Assembly (NCBI RefSeq): GCF_003315295.1
Contig: NZ_QNRI01000001.1
Location: 558,001-622,000, forward strand
Reading direction: 5' to 3'
Source of the DNA: Paraliobacillus ryukyuensis
Lineage (GTDB): Bacteria; Bacillota; Bacilli; Bacillales; Amphibacillaceae
Length of the DNA: 64,000 nucleotides
Below are positions 24,553 through 32,630 of this stretch, piece by piece. The translations under genes were made by a program, and so were the position numbers. The notes beneath the pieces are model-generated. The model had not been told where the DNA came from, ran no database searches, and saw nothing but the letters and a program-made list of their open reading frames with translations. The stretch's first letter is position 1. Each line of letters starts with the position of its first letter.

Positions 24553-24690
24553 CCAGTATCTTCTTTTTCAATCGCTCAAAACGCTTAATGCCCTAAGATA
24601 TGCATTTCGTCACTTTTATTGTGTTGTTCACACCCTCAATATATCCATTATTAAAGAGAGGGGTTGCGTGTATTTTTTCTTCGAGGGAAG
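24553..24690 (-). pseudogene. ISL3-family transposase, C-terminal remnant
   Basis: Read on the minus strand in one frame, this segment gives LFNNGYIEGVNNTIKVTK, an in-frame stop, then KRFERLKKKIL. This is the conserved C-terminal end of ISL3-type transposases (family pattern SNG-x-x-EG-x-NN-x-IK-x-x-KR). Nothing of the catalytic core or the ends is found, so it is an old fragment left in the ileS leader. Confidence 0.75.
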
Positions 24691-24747
24691 CTTTGAGAAA
24701 TCAAGGGATACCACCACACTTAGTATAGAACCAATTTTTTCACGAAA

Positions 24748-25017
24748 ATAAAAAAGTCCTCTACATCCCATAAGGGACGAGAAGACTCGCGGTACCACCC
24801 TTGATAAATGAAAATAGACTATTTTCATCCACTCGGCATCGTAACGTGATGAAAACGTCTCAATCTATTACCCAGTTCAATTGAGAAGCTTCAGGGTGAT
24901 CTTCAATCAAGACACTGTATTAGGCTCTCACCAATTCCTAATTCGCTACGACAGTAAACCAGATTTACTCTCCCTTGCATTGCTAGTTGTCATATAAAAT
25001 TTATGATAAGTTCATGT
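24748..25017 (-). promoter_or_regulatory. T-box riboswitch (isoleucine) for ileS
   Basis: The minus-strand RNA carries the T-box sequence AGGGUGGUACCGCG (24788-24801), a terminator stem (24756-24786) followed by a U-run at 24748-24755, and a stem I region with an AUC isoleucine codon at 24898-24900 in the sequence GAAGAUCACC, the usual specifier position. Uncharged tRNA-Ile should pair with the specifier and the T-box bulge and prevent termination. The terminator lies about 550 bases before ileS. Confidence 0.93.
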
Positions 25018-25023
25018 GAATGA

Positions 25024-25052
25024 ATTATATGTAAAAATCGCAAAAACGTCAA
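25024..25052 (-). promoter_or_regulatory. Sigma-A promoter of the ileS T-box transcript
   Basis: TTGACG (25047-25052) and TATAAT (25024-25029) are separated by 17 bases. The -35 box begins four bases after the divIVA stop codon. The start point would be near 25017, giving a leader of about 265 bases to the T-box terminator. Confidence 0.88.
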
Positions 25053-25055
25053 GCT

Positions 25056-25568
25056 TTAATAATTATTTGTTTCGGATTCCTCTTCTTCATACGCTTCATC
25101 CATGTTTGTATCCAATAGTCCATCCCAGTCGTCATTCTCAACCATTTCTAACTGAGCTTCTACTAACATCTTTAATCGTGTACGGAATACTTTAGCCTGT
25201 TTTTTCAATTCTTCTACTTCAATCGAGATTTTACGCGATTTCTGTAATGCTTCGTTAATGATACGGTCTGCATTTTTCTCTGCTTCTTTAATAATTAATT
25301 TTGATTCTTTTGTTGCATTCCCTTTTACTTCTTCCGCAGTTTCTTGTGCAATTAAAATGGATTTATTCAAAGTTTCTTCAATGTTTGAAAAATGACCTAA
25401 ACGATCTCTCATATCGTCAACTTGTTGTTTTAATTCCTTTTTTTCACGCAAAACAAGTTCATAGTCTTTAATCACTTGATCTAAAAATTCGTTCACTTCA
25501 TCCTCGTCATAACCTCTAAATCCACGGGTAAATTCTTTGTTATGGATATCTAATGGTGATAATGGCAC
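25056..25568 (-). CDS. divIVA: Cell division / polar scaffold protein DivIVA
   Basis: DivIVA binds negatively curved membrane at septa and poles and guides Min placement and, in sporulation, chromosome anchoring. The 170-residue protein has the N-terminal membrane-binding segment (SPLDIHNKEFTRGFRGYDED) and long coiled coils (about 25-60 and 65-150). The start is a GTG at 25568, eight bases after AAGGAGG, giving MPLSPLDIHN like B. subtilis; the GTG at 25577 overlaps the ribosome binding site itself. The acidic tail is typical. Confidence 0.95.
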   Translation of the reverse strand: MPLSPLDIHNKEFTRGFRGYDEDEVNEFLDQVIKDYELVLREKKELKQQVDDMRDRLGHFSNIEETLNKSILIAQETAEEVKGNATKESKLIIKEAEKNADRIINEALQKSRKISIEVEELKKQAKVFRTRLKMLVEAQLEMVENDDWDGLLDTNMDEAYEEEESETNNY

Positions 25569-25653
25569 AATGGCCACCTCCTTATGAAGTATTATTTCCT
25601 TTTACCTTGATGTGTAAAATTCGACACAAAAGTTAAAATTCCTGCTTATTTTT

Positions 25654-26427
25654 CTAATTTAATATTTGATAGCGAACAATCCATTTATTTTTTTTGGATT
25701 GCCCAACGATTTCAAGTAATTTGCTACGTCCTTTACCTCGAAATGAAAACATATCGCCTGTTTCCACCCGAAATGCTTGATCTTCAACAACTTTAAAATT
25801 AACTTTAACGTGACCTTTCACAATTGCCTGAGCTGCATTTTGTCGAGATACACCGTAAATTTGTTTCATCAGTACATCTAGCCGTAGCGAGCTAACGGTT
25901 GTTTGTCGTTCATTCCATTGTTCTTCACTTGTTATCGCACGATCAAATGGTACCTCTACCCATTGTATCGACGCTTTTTTTATTGATGTGAAGTTCATTT
26001 TAACAAAAGGAGCAATATCGGAAGCTACTGCAATTTGTATATAGTTGTCATCTATGACAATATCGCCTAATTTCCGTCTTAGCAATCCTTGTGATAAAAA
26101 GGAACCTAGGACATCACGGTGTTCAATCGTAACGAATTTTTTAGGATATGTAGCTTGTAATAAAATGATCGGAAAATCTTCCTCTTCCACTTGTTCATAA
26201 AATGGAGCTAACACAGCTTGTCTTCTCTCAGCGTTAGCTATTCCGCCAAAAAACTCAAGTGCATATTGCTCGTCATTACCGATCAAACTTTGGAAAATTT
26301 GTTGTTCTCGTGGATCTAAAAAATCACTATACTTTCTTACAAATTGCGTATCTACTTGATCACGGGTTGACAACACTTGATCAATAAACGGTTGCTCTTC
26401 TTTTCGAAAGTGTTGGTATATATCCAT
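25654..26427 (-). CDS. ylmH: S4-domain RNA-binding protein YlmH
   Basis: The 257-residue protein has an N-terminal YlmH-specific region (about 1-175) and a C-terminal S4 domain (DVLMKQIYGVSRQNAAQAIV near residue 183). Recent work on B. subtilis ties YlmH to ribosome-associated quality control, where it can act in C-terminal tailing alongside the RqcH pathway; rqcH is in this same window. The ATG at 26427 follows AGGTGAG. The order ylmG-ylmH-divIVA is conserved. Confidence 0.92.
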   Translation of the reverse strand: MDIYQHFRKEEQPFIDQVLSTRDQVDTQFVRKYSDFLDPREQQIFQSLIGNDEQYALEFFGGIANAERRQAVLAPFYEQVEEEDFPIILLQATYPKKFVTIEHRDVLGSFLSQGLLRRKLGDIVIDDNYIQIAVASDIAPFVKMNFTSIKKASIQWVEVPFDRAITSEEQWNERQTTVSSLRLDVLMKQIYGVSRQNAAQAIVKGHVKVNFKVVEDQAFRVETGDMFSFRGKGRSKLLEIVGQSKKNKWIVRYQILN

Positions 26428-26453
26428 CTACTCACCTACAAACTCTTTCATCT

Positions 26454-26717
26454 TTACCAAACAATCCAACTAAAAAGAACATTTACTCCAGTTCGAATAA
26501 AGAAATTCAAAACAAAAATAGCGACAATTGGTGAAATATCTAGCATACCAATTGGTGGAATAATCCTTCTAAAGACCTCCAAATAAGGTTCACATATTGA
26601 ACCCAAAAATCTTCCGATAGAAGATTCTCTGGCCCCAGGAAACCATGACATTAAAATATAAATAACTAATGTCCAACTATATATTGAAATTAATGACATT
26701 ACAAAATCATATATCAT
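26454..26717 (-). CDS. ylmG: YggT family membrane protein YlmG
   Basis: This 87-residue protein consists of two membrane segments separated by the conserved SWFPGARES...[12 protein letters not shown] region, the mark of the YggT/YlmG family. Homologues are linked to septum and nucleoid organisation, but the molecular role is unknown. A GTG at 26729 lies inside the ribosome binding site; the ATG at 26717, eight bases after GGGGTGG, is chosen. Confidence 0.9.
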   Translation of the reverse strand: MIYDFVMSLISIYSWTLVIYILMSWFPGARESSIGRFLGSICEPYLEVFRRIIPPIGMLDISPIVAIFVLNFFIRTGVNVLFSWIVW

Positions 26718-26722
26718 AAAAC

Positions 26723-27175
26723 TTACCACCCCTGCTCGTAATCTTCGTCCTCGCTAATTAACTGTGTAATACTACCAGATACATCGACATTATCCGGCGT
26801 ACAGAGAAAGGTATGTGGTCCTAACTTTTGCATTTCTCCAGACACAGCATAGACGGTTCCACCTAAAAAGTCAACAATTCGTTTTGCTTGTTGAAAGTCA
26901 ACTCGCTGTAGATTTATGACGACCGAACGACGATTCACAATATGATCGGCTATTTCCTGTGTTTCGTCATAAGATCTAGGCTCGCATAATACCACCTTTG
27001 CGCTTGACTGCACTGATTTTAAGCTAACAACATTTTGATTATTGGATGCATTATGTTTATTACTTCGTGACATGCTATCTGTAGCAGGTTCACTAGCTTC
27101 ATTCATCTCTTCATATTCATACTCATAGTCATCTTCAACTGTAAAAAGATTTTTGAATTTGTTTTTAAAACTCAT
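26723..27175 (-). CDS. sepF: Cell division protein SepF
   Basis: SepF polymerises on the membrane and links FtsZ filaments to it, helping septum formation. The 150 residues show the N-terminal amphipathic membrane anchor ([11 protein letters not shown]), a variable acidic and Asn/Ser-rich linker (about 15-55) and the C-terminal FtsZ-binding core with [28 protein letters not shown] precedes the ATG at 27175. Neighbours are ylmE and ylmG as in other Bacilli. Confidence 0.94.
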   Translation of the reverse strand: MSFKNKFKNLFTVEDDYEYEYEEMNEASEPATDSMSRSNKHNASNNQNVVSLKSVQSSAKVVLCEPRSYDETQEIADHIVNRRSVVINLQRVDFQQAKRIVDFLGGTVYAVSGEMQKLGPHTFLCTPDNVDVSGSITQLISEDEDYEQGW

Positions 27176-27190
27176 TATTTCACCTCTTTC

Positions 27191-27871
27191 TTATATGCTT
27201 TCCCCTACTAGTTTTGATCCTAAACGAATGTATGTCGCTCCTTCTTCAATAGCAATGACATAATCATTACTCATACCCATTGATAGTTCCGTACAAGGAG
27301 CATAACTTAAAGTTAGCGCTTGAATTTGGTCACGTAATTGTCTTAATTGACGAAATGTTTGACGAAGAATGGTTTCATCTTGTGTAAATGGTGCCATTGT
27401 CATTAACCCTACAATTCGTATATTTGGGTAATTCTCTAAATTCTTCACAAAGTCTATCACTTCTGATAAAGCAAGTCCATGCTTGGAATCCTCTTCAGCT
27501 ACATTTACCTGAATAAAACAATGAATCGGTTGGCTTGCTCGTTTATTAATTTCTTTTGCTAATGACATTCGATCAAGTGAGTGAATATAGTCGACTTGAT
27601 CAATGATATGTTTTACCTTTTTGGTTTGCAGTGATCCGATAAAATGCCAAGTTATTTCTTCTGAACTTAAGCTTTCTTGTTTTTCTAATAAACCTTTCAT
27701 TCGATTTTCACCAAGTTCACGAATACCAGCAGTAACTGCTTCTCGCGCACGTTCAACACTTACATACTTTGTAACACCAATAATTGTTATCTCTTCAGAA
27801 CTTCGATTTGCGTTTTCACATGCTTCATTAATTCTTGCATTTACCTCGTTCAAATTGGCTTGCACACTCAA
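27191..27871 (-). CDS. ylmE: PLP-binding YggS/PROSC family protein YlmE
   Basis: A 226-residue single-domain alanine-racemase-like barrel that binds pyridoxal phosphate and helps keep PLP and amino-acid pools balanced; no catalytic reaction is firmly known. The PLP lysine lies in [11 protein letters not shown] near residue 33, and the phosphate site in SMGMSNDY and YIRLGSKL near the end. The start is a TTG at 27871, nine bases after AAGGAG; the GTG at 27889 overlaps that site. The length then matches B. subtilis YlmE exactly at the N-terminus. Confidence 0.92.
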   Translation of the reverse strand: MSVQANLNEVNARINEACENANRSSEEITIIGVTKYVSVERAREAVTAGIRELGENRMKGLLEKQESLSSEEITWHFIGSLQTKKVKHIIDQVDYIHSLDRMSLAKEINKRASQPIHCFIQVNVAEEDSKHGLALSEVIDFVKNLENYPNIRIVGLMTMAPFTQDETILRQTFRQLRQLRDQIQALTLSYAPCTELSMGMSNDYVIAIEEGATYIRLGSKLVGESI

Positions 27872-27902
27872 TTGATTTAACTCCTTCACTTTCTTTCAAA
27901 CA

Positions 27903-28703
27903 TTATTTACGCCCAATAAATCCTAACATCCTACCAGTTTTTCCACCTTCTCTACGGTGTGAAAAGAATTTATCATCATGATACGTACAATAATTAGTTT
28001 GATAAATATGTTCAGAATGGATACCTTTTTCTAATAAGATCTCTCGATGCAATGTTGATAAATCAAGGAAATAATGCGATTCATTTGTTTTACTAGTCAC
28101 TTGATCACGCAATGACAACGGTATTTGATCATAAACACGCTGATCAATTTCATAATATTGATAAGAAATGGCGGGCCCAATTGCTACCTGTAATGTAGCA
28201 ATGTTTGCTCCAGAACGCTGTAAGGCATCTACCATTTTTCCAGCCATTTGTTGCACTGTTCCGCGCCAACCAGCATGTGCAATCCCAATCCAATTCGTTT
28301 CTTTGTCCCAAAAGTAGAGTGGAACACAATCAGCAAACATTGCTGTTAGTAAAACGTTATTTTCCTTTGTAATTAAACCGTCAACACCAGCTAAGGTCGT
28401 TAAATGGTCTGTCGCACCTTTTCCTTTGTCATTGGTAGTAACAAGATGAATAGACGTGCCGTGTGTTTGCTCTCCCATCACCCAGTTGGTTAACGGAAAG
28501 CCAAGTAGCGTTGCTAGATGACTACGATTCACTAATACATCTTGTTTACAATCATTTACATGGAGGCCCAAATTAAAAGAGTCGTATGGCGGTTTGCTGA
28601 TACCTCCATCTCTTGTTGTTATACCAACATATAAATCATGTTGTTGCTTCTTCCAAGCTTCTATTTCAAGCATTGATGAATGATCTTGAATAAATGGTTC
28701 CAA
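27903..28703 (-). CDS. pgeF: Peptidoglycan editing factor / purine nucleoside phosphorylase PgeF (YlmD)
   Basis: This 266-residue member of the DUF152/YfiH family has the zinc and active-site residues in GEQTHGTSIH, MFADCVPLYF and GIAHAGWRGT. Family members have purine nucleoside phosphorylase and adenosine deaminase activity and in E. coli prevent wrong amino acids entering peptidoglycan. The start is a TTG at 28703, six bases after GGGGAG. It sits between ylmC and ylmE. Confidence 0.9.
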   Translation of the reverse strand: MEPFIQDHSSMLEIEAWKKQQHDLYVGITTRDGGISKPPYDSFNLGLHVNDCKQDVLVNRSHLATLLGFPLTNWVMGEQTHGTSIHLVTTNDKGKGATDHLTTLAGVDGLITKENNVLLTAMFADCVPLYFWDKETNWIGIAHAGWRGTVQQMAGKMVDALQRSGANIATLQVAIGPAISYQYYEIDQRVYDQIPLSLRDQVTSKTNESHYFLDLSTLHREILLEKGIHSEHIYQTNYCTYHDDKFFSHRREGGKTGRMLGFIGRK

Positions 28704-28781
28704 ATCATTCTCCCCTCACATTTTAAACTATTTTATCATAATTTTCGTTGAAATTCTCACATAATGCGGAAACAATACAAA

Positions 28782-29033
28782 TTAACTAGATAATAATCTA
28801 TCATTATCTTTAACCAGTATAACATCCGAACCTACAGTCACGATATCTTTCCATGGAATAATTAGTTCATCTTGTTTGGAGAACATGGGAATACCCTTTG
28901 GTTTACTACTCACTATTAATTGTCTGATACGACCATTGTCTACATCGATCTCTAGATCTGTAATTGTTCCAATTCGCTCACCCGTCTCAACTTTAATTAT
29001 TTCTTTCGCCTGCATATTTGTCAATGTTACCAT
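28782..29033 (-). CDS. ylmC: YlmC/YmxH family PRC-barrel protein
   Basis: This 83-residue protein is a single PRC-barrel domain (IGTITDLEIDVDNGRI, IIPWKDIVTVGSDVILV). Its role is unknown; the family is confined to spore-formers and the gene follows sigG in most of them, hinting at a sporulation link. AGGTGTG precedes the ATG at 29033. No promoter was resolved in the gap to sigG. Confidence 0.9.
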   Translation of the reverse strand: MVTLTNMQAKEIIKVETGERIGTITDLEIDVDNGRIRQLIVSSKPKGIPMFSKQDELIIPWKDIVTVGSDVILVKDNDRLLSS

Positions 29034-29193
29034 TTTTCACACCTACCTTTACTATTGATTATATGCAGGGTTACTACTTTTTTTCGAAATTTCAATTATT
29101 CTTCTTTAAAGGATAAGAAGTGAAGAAAATAGCGACATCTTAGCTTAGGAATGTATGTTCAAGCGTTTTTATAATTCGTACTACTTACACATC

Positions 29194-29225
29194 AAAAAAC
29201 AGATGCAAAATTATCTTTGCATCTG
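29194..29225 (-). terminator. Terminator after sigG
   Basis: A perfect 10-bp stem (29200-29209 with 29216-29225), a six-base loop and six U residues (29194-29199) follow sigG by about 24 bases and separate it from ylmC. Confidence 0.85.
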
Positions 29226-29248
29226 CTTTCCTCTAACTATTAAAAATA

Positions 29249-30028
29249 TTACTCAAACATCTCTTTATTCATCTCTTCAATCGCTGCTTTTTCTAAACGA
29301 GAAACTTGTGCTTGCGAGATTCCAATTTCTTCGGCAACTTCCATTTGTGTTTTACCGTGGAAAAACCGCTTTGTTAAGATCATTTTTTCACGTTCATTTA
29401 GACGATGCATACCCTCTTTTAACGAGATTTGATCTAGCCAATTGTTTTCTTTATCTTTGTCATCACTTAACTGGTCCATAACAAAGATAGGATCTCCACC
29501 ATCATTATAGATAGGCTCAAACAAAGAAACAGGGTCTTGGATAGCATCCATAGCAAAAACGATATCTGCATGAGGAACGCCCATTTCTTCTGCAATCTCC
29601 ATTGCTGTAGGTTCTTTTAGTGATTTACTCATTAACTTCTCTCTTACCTGTAAGGCTTTATAAGCTGTGTCTCGCAAGGAACGAGATACACGAATCGGAT
29701 TATTATCACGTAAATAACGACGAATCTCACCAATAATCATCGGGACAGCGTAGGTAGAGAATTTTACATTTTGCCCCAAATCAAAATTATCAATTGATTT
29801 CATTAAACCAATGCAACCAACTTGAAATAAATCATCTCCATATTCTCCTCGATTTTGAAAGCGTTGAATAATACTCAATACCAAACGGAGATTTCCGTTA
29901 ACTAATTTTTCTCGAGCACTCCGATCGCCTTCTTGCATTTGTTTAAATAGTACGCGCATTTCTTCGTTCTTAAGTACCGGCAATGTAGATGTGTCTACAC
30001 CACAAATTTCAACTTTATGTCTCGTCAT
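29249..30028 (-). CDS. sigG: RNA polymerase sporulation sigma factor SigG
   Basis: Sigma-G directs late forespore transcription. The 259-residue protein has an N-terminal CsfB/SpoIIAB-contacting region (VEICGVDTSTLPVL), region 2 with DLFQVGCIGLMKSIDNFD and FSTYAVPMIIGEIRRYLRD, region 3 and the region 4 helix-turn-helix QMEVAEEIGISQAQVSRLEK near 228-247. GGGAGGATAG precedes the ATG at 30028. A sigma-F/G-type promoter lies upstream, and sigE is directly before it. Confidence 0.97.
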   Translation of the reverse strand: MTRHKVEICGVDTSTLPVLKNEEMRVLFKQMQEGDRSAREKLVNGNLRLVLSIIQRFQNRGEYGDDLFQVGCIGLMKSIDNFDLGQNVKFSTYAVPMIIGEIRRYLRDNNPIRVSRSLRDTAYKALQVREKLMSKSLKEPTAMEIAEEMGVPHADIVFAMDAIQDPVSLFEPIYNDGGDPIFVMDQLSDDKDKENNWLDQISLKEGMHRLNEREKMILTKRFFHGKTQMEVAEEIGISQAQVSRLEKAAIEEMNKEMFE

Positions 30029-30064
30029 GATCTATCCTCCCGTTTGGAGATGCTGTTCATGGAA

Positions 30065-30094
30065 CAGTATCACCACCGGAAAGATCTTTTATGC
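30065..30094 (-). promoter_or_regulatory. Sigma-F/sigma-G promoter of sigG
   Basis: GCATA (30090-30094) and GGTGATACTG (30065-30074) separated by 15 bases fit the known sigma-F pattern GywTA-N15-GgnrAnAnTw at all but the last position. This agrees with sigG being first made by sigma-F and then by itself in the forespore. Confidence 0.8.
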
Positions 30095-30150
30095 AGGAAA
30101 AATATCCCGCTAGCTGTTTCTAAAATAGTTAAAATTAGTACTGACGCGAC

Positions 30151-30873
30151 TTAGACCATCTTATTAAATTCTTTTTGTAGTCGCCGAATAATTTTCTTTT
30201 CTAAACGCGAAATATAAGATTGGGATATACCTAACATATCTGCCACATCTTTTTGAGTTTTTTCCTCATTTCCAACTAACCCAAAACGCAATTCCATAAT
30301 TTGTTTTTCACGCTCATTAAGTTGTTCTAAAGCATTTTTTAATAATTTCTTATCGACATCTGCTTCTAAGTCTTTAATTGTTATATCATCGTCTGTGCCC
30401 AATATATCCGATAACAATAATTCATTCCCATCCCAATCAATGTTTAAAGGTTCATCAAAAGAAACTTCAGATTTTAGTTTATTATTTTTACGTAAATACA
30501 TCAGAATCTCATTTTCAATACATCTAGAAGCATAAGTTGCTAGTTTAATTTTTTTGTCTATATTAAACGTGTTGATTGCTTTAATTAAACCAATTGTTCC
30601 TATGCTGATTAAATCTTCTATATTAATTCCAGTGTTTTCAAATTTTCGTGCGATGTAAACAACTAGTCTTAGATTACGTTCAATTAACATAGCTCTTGCT
30701 GCTTGATCTCCAGTCGATAGCTTTTGTAAAAGTATTTGTTCTTCTTCTTTTGATAATGGAGGTGGTAAGGCTTCGCTACCTCCTATGTAGTATATTTCTT
30801 TTGGCTTCAGACCTAATTTTCTGCGAATTCGGTACCAAGTTAATTGCAATCGGAATATCCATTTTTTAAACAA
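30151..30873 (-). CDS. sigE: RNA polymerase sporulation sigma factor SigE (pro-sigma-E)
   Basis: Sigma-E runs early mother-cell transcription. The 240-residue protein begins with a hydrophobic and basic pro-sequence (about residues 1-30, [20 protein letters not shown]) that SpoIIGA removes, then has region 2 ([37 protein letters not shown]) and region 4 ([20 protein letters not shown]). The gene follows spoIIGA by 12 bases in the conserved spoIIG operon. Confidence 0.97.
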   Translation of the reverse strand: MFKKWIFRLQLTWYRIRRKLGLKPKEIYYIGGSEALPPPLSKEEEQILLQKLSTGDQAARAMLIERNLRLVVYIARKFENTGINIEDLISIGTIGLIKAINTFNIDKKIKLATYASRCIENEILMYLRKNNKLKSEVSFDEPLNIDWDGNELLLSDILGTDDDITIKDLEADVDKKLLKNALEQLNEREKQIMELRFGLVGNEEKTQKDVADMLGISQSYISRLEKKIIRRLQKEFNKMV

Positions 30874-30885
30874 TGCTTTTTCCTC

Positions 30886-31803
30886 CTATGAAATTTGTTT
30901 ACTTGTTTGATTAAATAAAGCTGGATGTAGCAAGCAATGATAAATTTCATCTTGTGTTAATTGGCCAAACTGTAAGCCAATTAACACATTAGATGCATCA
31001 ATGCGCGTCTGATTATTAAAAATCGTGAACTTATCAGGTCTAAACACTAGCATAAATTGTGATTGTCCTGATACATCTTGATACGGGACAAGATTAACCG
31101 GTAAATGAATCTTGTCGTATAATTGTTCAAAAGAATTATCTTCCTTTACTTTTTTCATTAATTGAATGGTTTCTTCACTAAATAATTGTTTGATGACTGT
31201 AAAATCACAAACTACTACTGTTTTTCGGGAAAAAGGATCGATTAATTGATTACCACTATCGACGTAACCAGTGGTTTGTACAATTTGGTTATCTAATTGA
31301 ATAATGACTTGCATAAGTTGTTCTGTCTGAAATTGCAAAAGCGTATGCTTGTCCAAACGCTGTTTAGTAAACCACCATACAACGGGAAAGCCTAAAATAA
31401 CAAAGGACCAGCTTATAGGATCCCCGTATCCACTACTCCATGTAACAATACCTGTTTTTGACACATTCATTGGATTTGACAGAAAAAAATGAATAGCTGT
31501 TAACGCACCACCTAAGGTAAAAGTTATAAAATAAAAAATGGCTAGCAATCGTAACAGTTTGATTGGACGCTGTAGACCAAAGCCTATTAGAACAATACCC
31601 ATAGATAATAGCAATTTTCCTATCGGATGAAGCAAGATGGATTCAGGATAAAATACCGTCAAAGGTACTAGTAACGATGCTGCACACGCCCCAAAGAAGA
31701 TCATAGAGTTTCTTGCACTGATCTTAGCCATATGTCTTGTTAAAAGTAAGATCATCCAATCTAATAAAATATTCAGTAGCCAAACTGCATCTAAATAAAT
31801 AAT
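30886..31803 (-). CDS. spoIIGA: Sporulation sigma-E factor-processing peptidase SpoIIGA
   Basis: SpoIIGA is a membrane aspartic protease that matures pro-sigma-E after a forespore signal. The N-terminal half has about five membrane segments; the C-terminal half holds the active-site GYVDSGNQLIDPF. The first ATG (31755) is too late: in the same frame upstream lie codons for IYLDAVWLLNILLDW, matching the B. subtilis N-terminus. TAA and TAG stops bound this extension, and the only usable codon after GGAGG at ten bases is ATT at 31803 (or the next ATT at 31800). The protein would have 305 residues, close to the family length. An ATT start, or a sequencing error, must be assumed. Confidence 0.88.
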   Translation of the reverse strand: MIYLDAVWLLNILLDWMILLLTRHMAKISARNSMIFFGACAASLLVPLTVFYPESILLHPIGKLLLSMGIVLIGFGLQRPIKLLRLLAIFYFITFTLGGALTAIHFFLSNPMNVSKTGIVTWSSGYGDPISWSFVILGFPVVWWFTKQRLDKHTLLQFQTEQLMQVIIQLDNQIVQTTGYVDSGNQLIDPFSRKTVVVCDFTVIKQLFSEETIQLMKKVKEDNSFEQLYDKIHLPVNLVPYQDVSGQSQFMLVFRPDKFTIFNNQTRIDASNVLIGLQFGQLTQDEIYHCLLHPALFNQTSKQIS

Positions 31804-31841
31804 GGTCTATTAGCCTCCTCCCTTTTCTGTTTTATGAAACT

Positions 31842-31890
31842 AGTATATCGAATGCAACATACAATGTCTGTCAGTTATTGTCTGACAGAC
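31842..31890 (-). promoter_or_regulatory. Putative spoIIG promoter with long spacer and palindrome
   Basis: TATACT (31842-31847) and a -35-like CTGACA (31869-31874) are 21 bases apart; the B. subtilis spoIIG promoter is known for an over-long spacer and Spo0A activation. The -35 overlaps a perfect 9-bp inverted repeat (31866-31874 with 31882-31890). No exact Spo0A box is seen, so the regulator is uncertain. Confidence 0.45.
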
Positions 31891-31978
31891 TAAGCATTTT
31901 TTTAGAAATTCCGTTTGAAATTGTCAAAAGTACTACAGTATCAAAAATAACATCGATCTCTCTTCTTTATTTTTTATT

Positions 31979-31986
31979 AAATAAAA
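31979..31986. repeat. Target site duplication, left copy
   Basis: AAATAAAA directly flanks the left end of the IS1595-family element and is identical to bases 33761-33768 at its right end. Confidence 0.88.
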
Positions 31987-32015
31987 GGCTCTGTTAAAGT
32001 ATAATGTTGATTTTT
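31987..32015. repeat. Terminal inverted repeat, left end of IS
   Basis: The first 25 bases match the inverted right end (33760 downward) at 20 positions, including GGCT, TGTTAAAG and TGTTGAT. Over 29 bases 23 match. Confidence 0.88.
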
Positions 32016-32020
32016 ATAGA

Positions 32021-32052
32021 TAAAACAGAACTTCCAATTATGTGGAAGTTCT
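32021..32052 (-). terminator. Terminator after the Nudix gene, inside the IS
   Basis: A perfect 10-bp stem (32027-32036 with 32043-32052) with a six-base loop and a following GUUUUAU on the minus strand lies between the Nudix stop and the left end of the element. It would stop IS transcripts before they enter the spoIIG promoter region. Confidence 0.75.
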
Positions 32053-32089
32053 ATTTGGAGTTATTATCTTTTAGAAGTCATCAAAATAT

Positions 32090-32575
32090 TTATTTTAAGA
32101 CTTTCCAATCTTCATAAGTTTTTGTATCAATACCTAAATTATTTGAACTTAACCATTCAAATGCTTTTAAGACAAGTGGTGAAGCATTGTCCAATGAAAC
32201 ATCATTTTCCGATACCCATAATGCCCCCAGTGAGTCCTGTCCATCAAATTGTTCTGGTATACTTAATTCTCCGCCTATCATTTTAACTGAATAGTAAACT
32301 GCTATATGGTGCACATCCGTAAAATCTCTCCACAGCCAAGGAAGTTTAAAATCAATGACACCAATGTTTTCGTCAATTTCAATCTCTAGACCCGTTTCTT
32401 CAAGGAACTCTCTTTTCATTGCTACGGACAAGCCTTCCCCTTCTTCTAAACTTCCTCCAGGGAGGTCATATCGGTTTATATAAGGACCACCGTTCTTGTT
32501 TATAACCAAAAGTTTTCTATCTTTTATACATATTCCATATACACCAAATGCTCTATGATATTTTCTCCCAGACAC
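32090..32575 (-). CDS. Nudix hydrolase, IS passenger gene
   Basis: The 161-residue protein has a perfect Nudix box at residues 41-63 (G-x5-E-x7-REFLEETG-L), so it should hydrolyse a nucleoside diphosphate linked to another group with Mg2+; the substrate is unknown. The frame runs open to 32677 and into the transposase gene, but AGGGGG lies seven bases before a GTG at 32575 (MSGRKYHRAFGVYG), which is chosen. The gene lies within the inverted repeats of the IS1595 element, 55 bases after the transposase stop, and has its own terminator, so it moves with the element. Confidence 0.88.
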   Translation of the reverse strand: MSGRKYHRAFGVYGICIKDRKLLVINKNGGPYINRYDLPGGSLEEGEGLSVAMKREFLEETGLEIEIDENIGVIDFKLPWLWRDFTDVHHIAVYYSVKMIGGELSIPEQFDGQDSLGALWVSENDVSLDNASPLVLKAFEWLSSNNLGIDTKTYEDWKVLK

Positions 32576-32630
32576 TAATAATCCCCCTCGTATCCATATA
32601 AAAAGACCTGCTCTTTGATAAAAATAAAGT

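Noticed and set aside
24628-24828. 66-codon ORF on the minus strand across the T-box terminator
   Set aside because: It runs through the T-box and terminator, has no ribosome binding site and is in a different frame from the ISL3 remnant.
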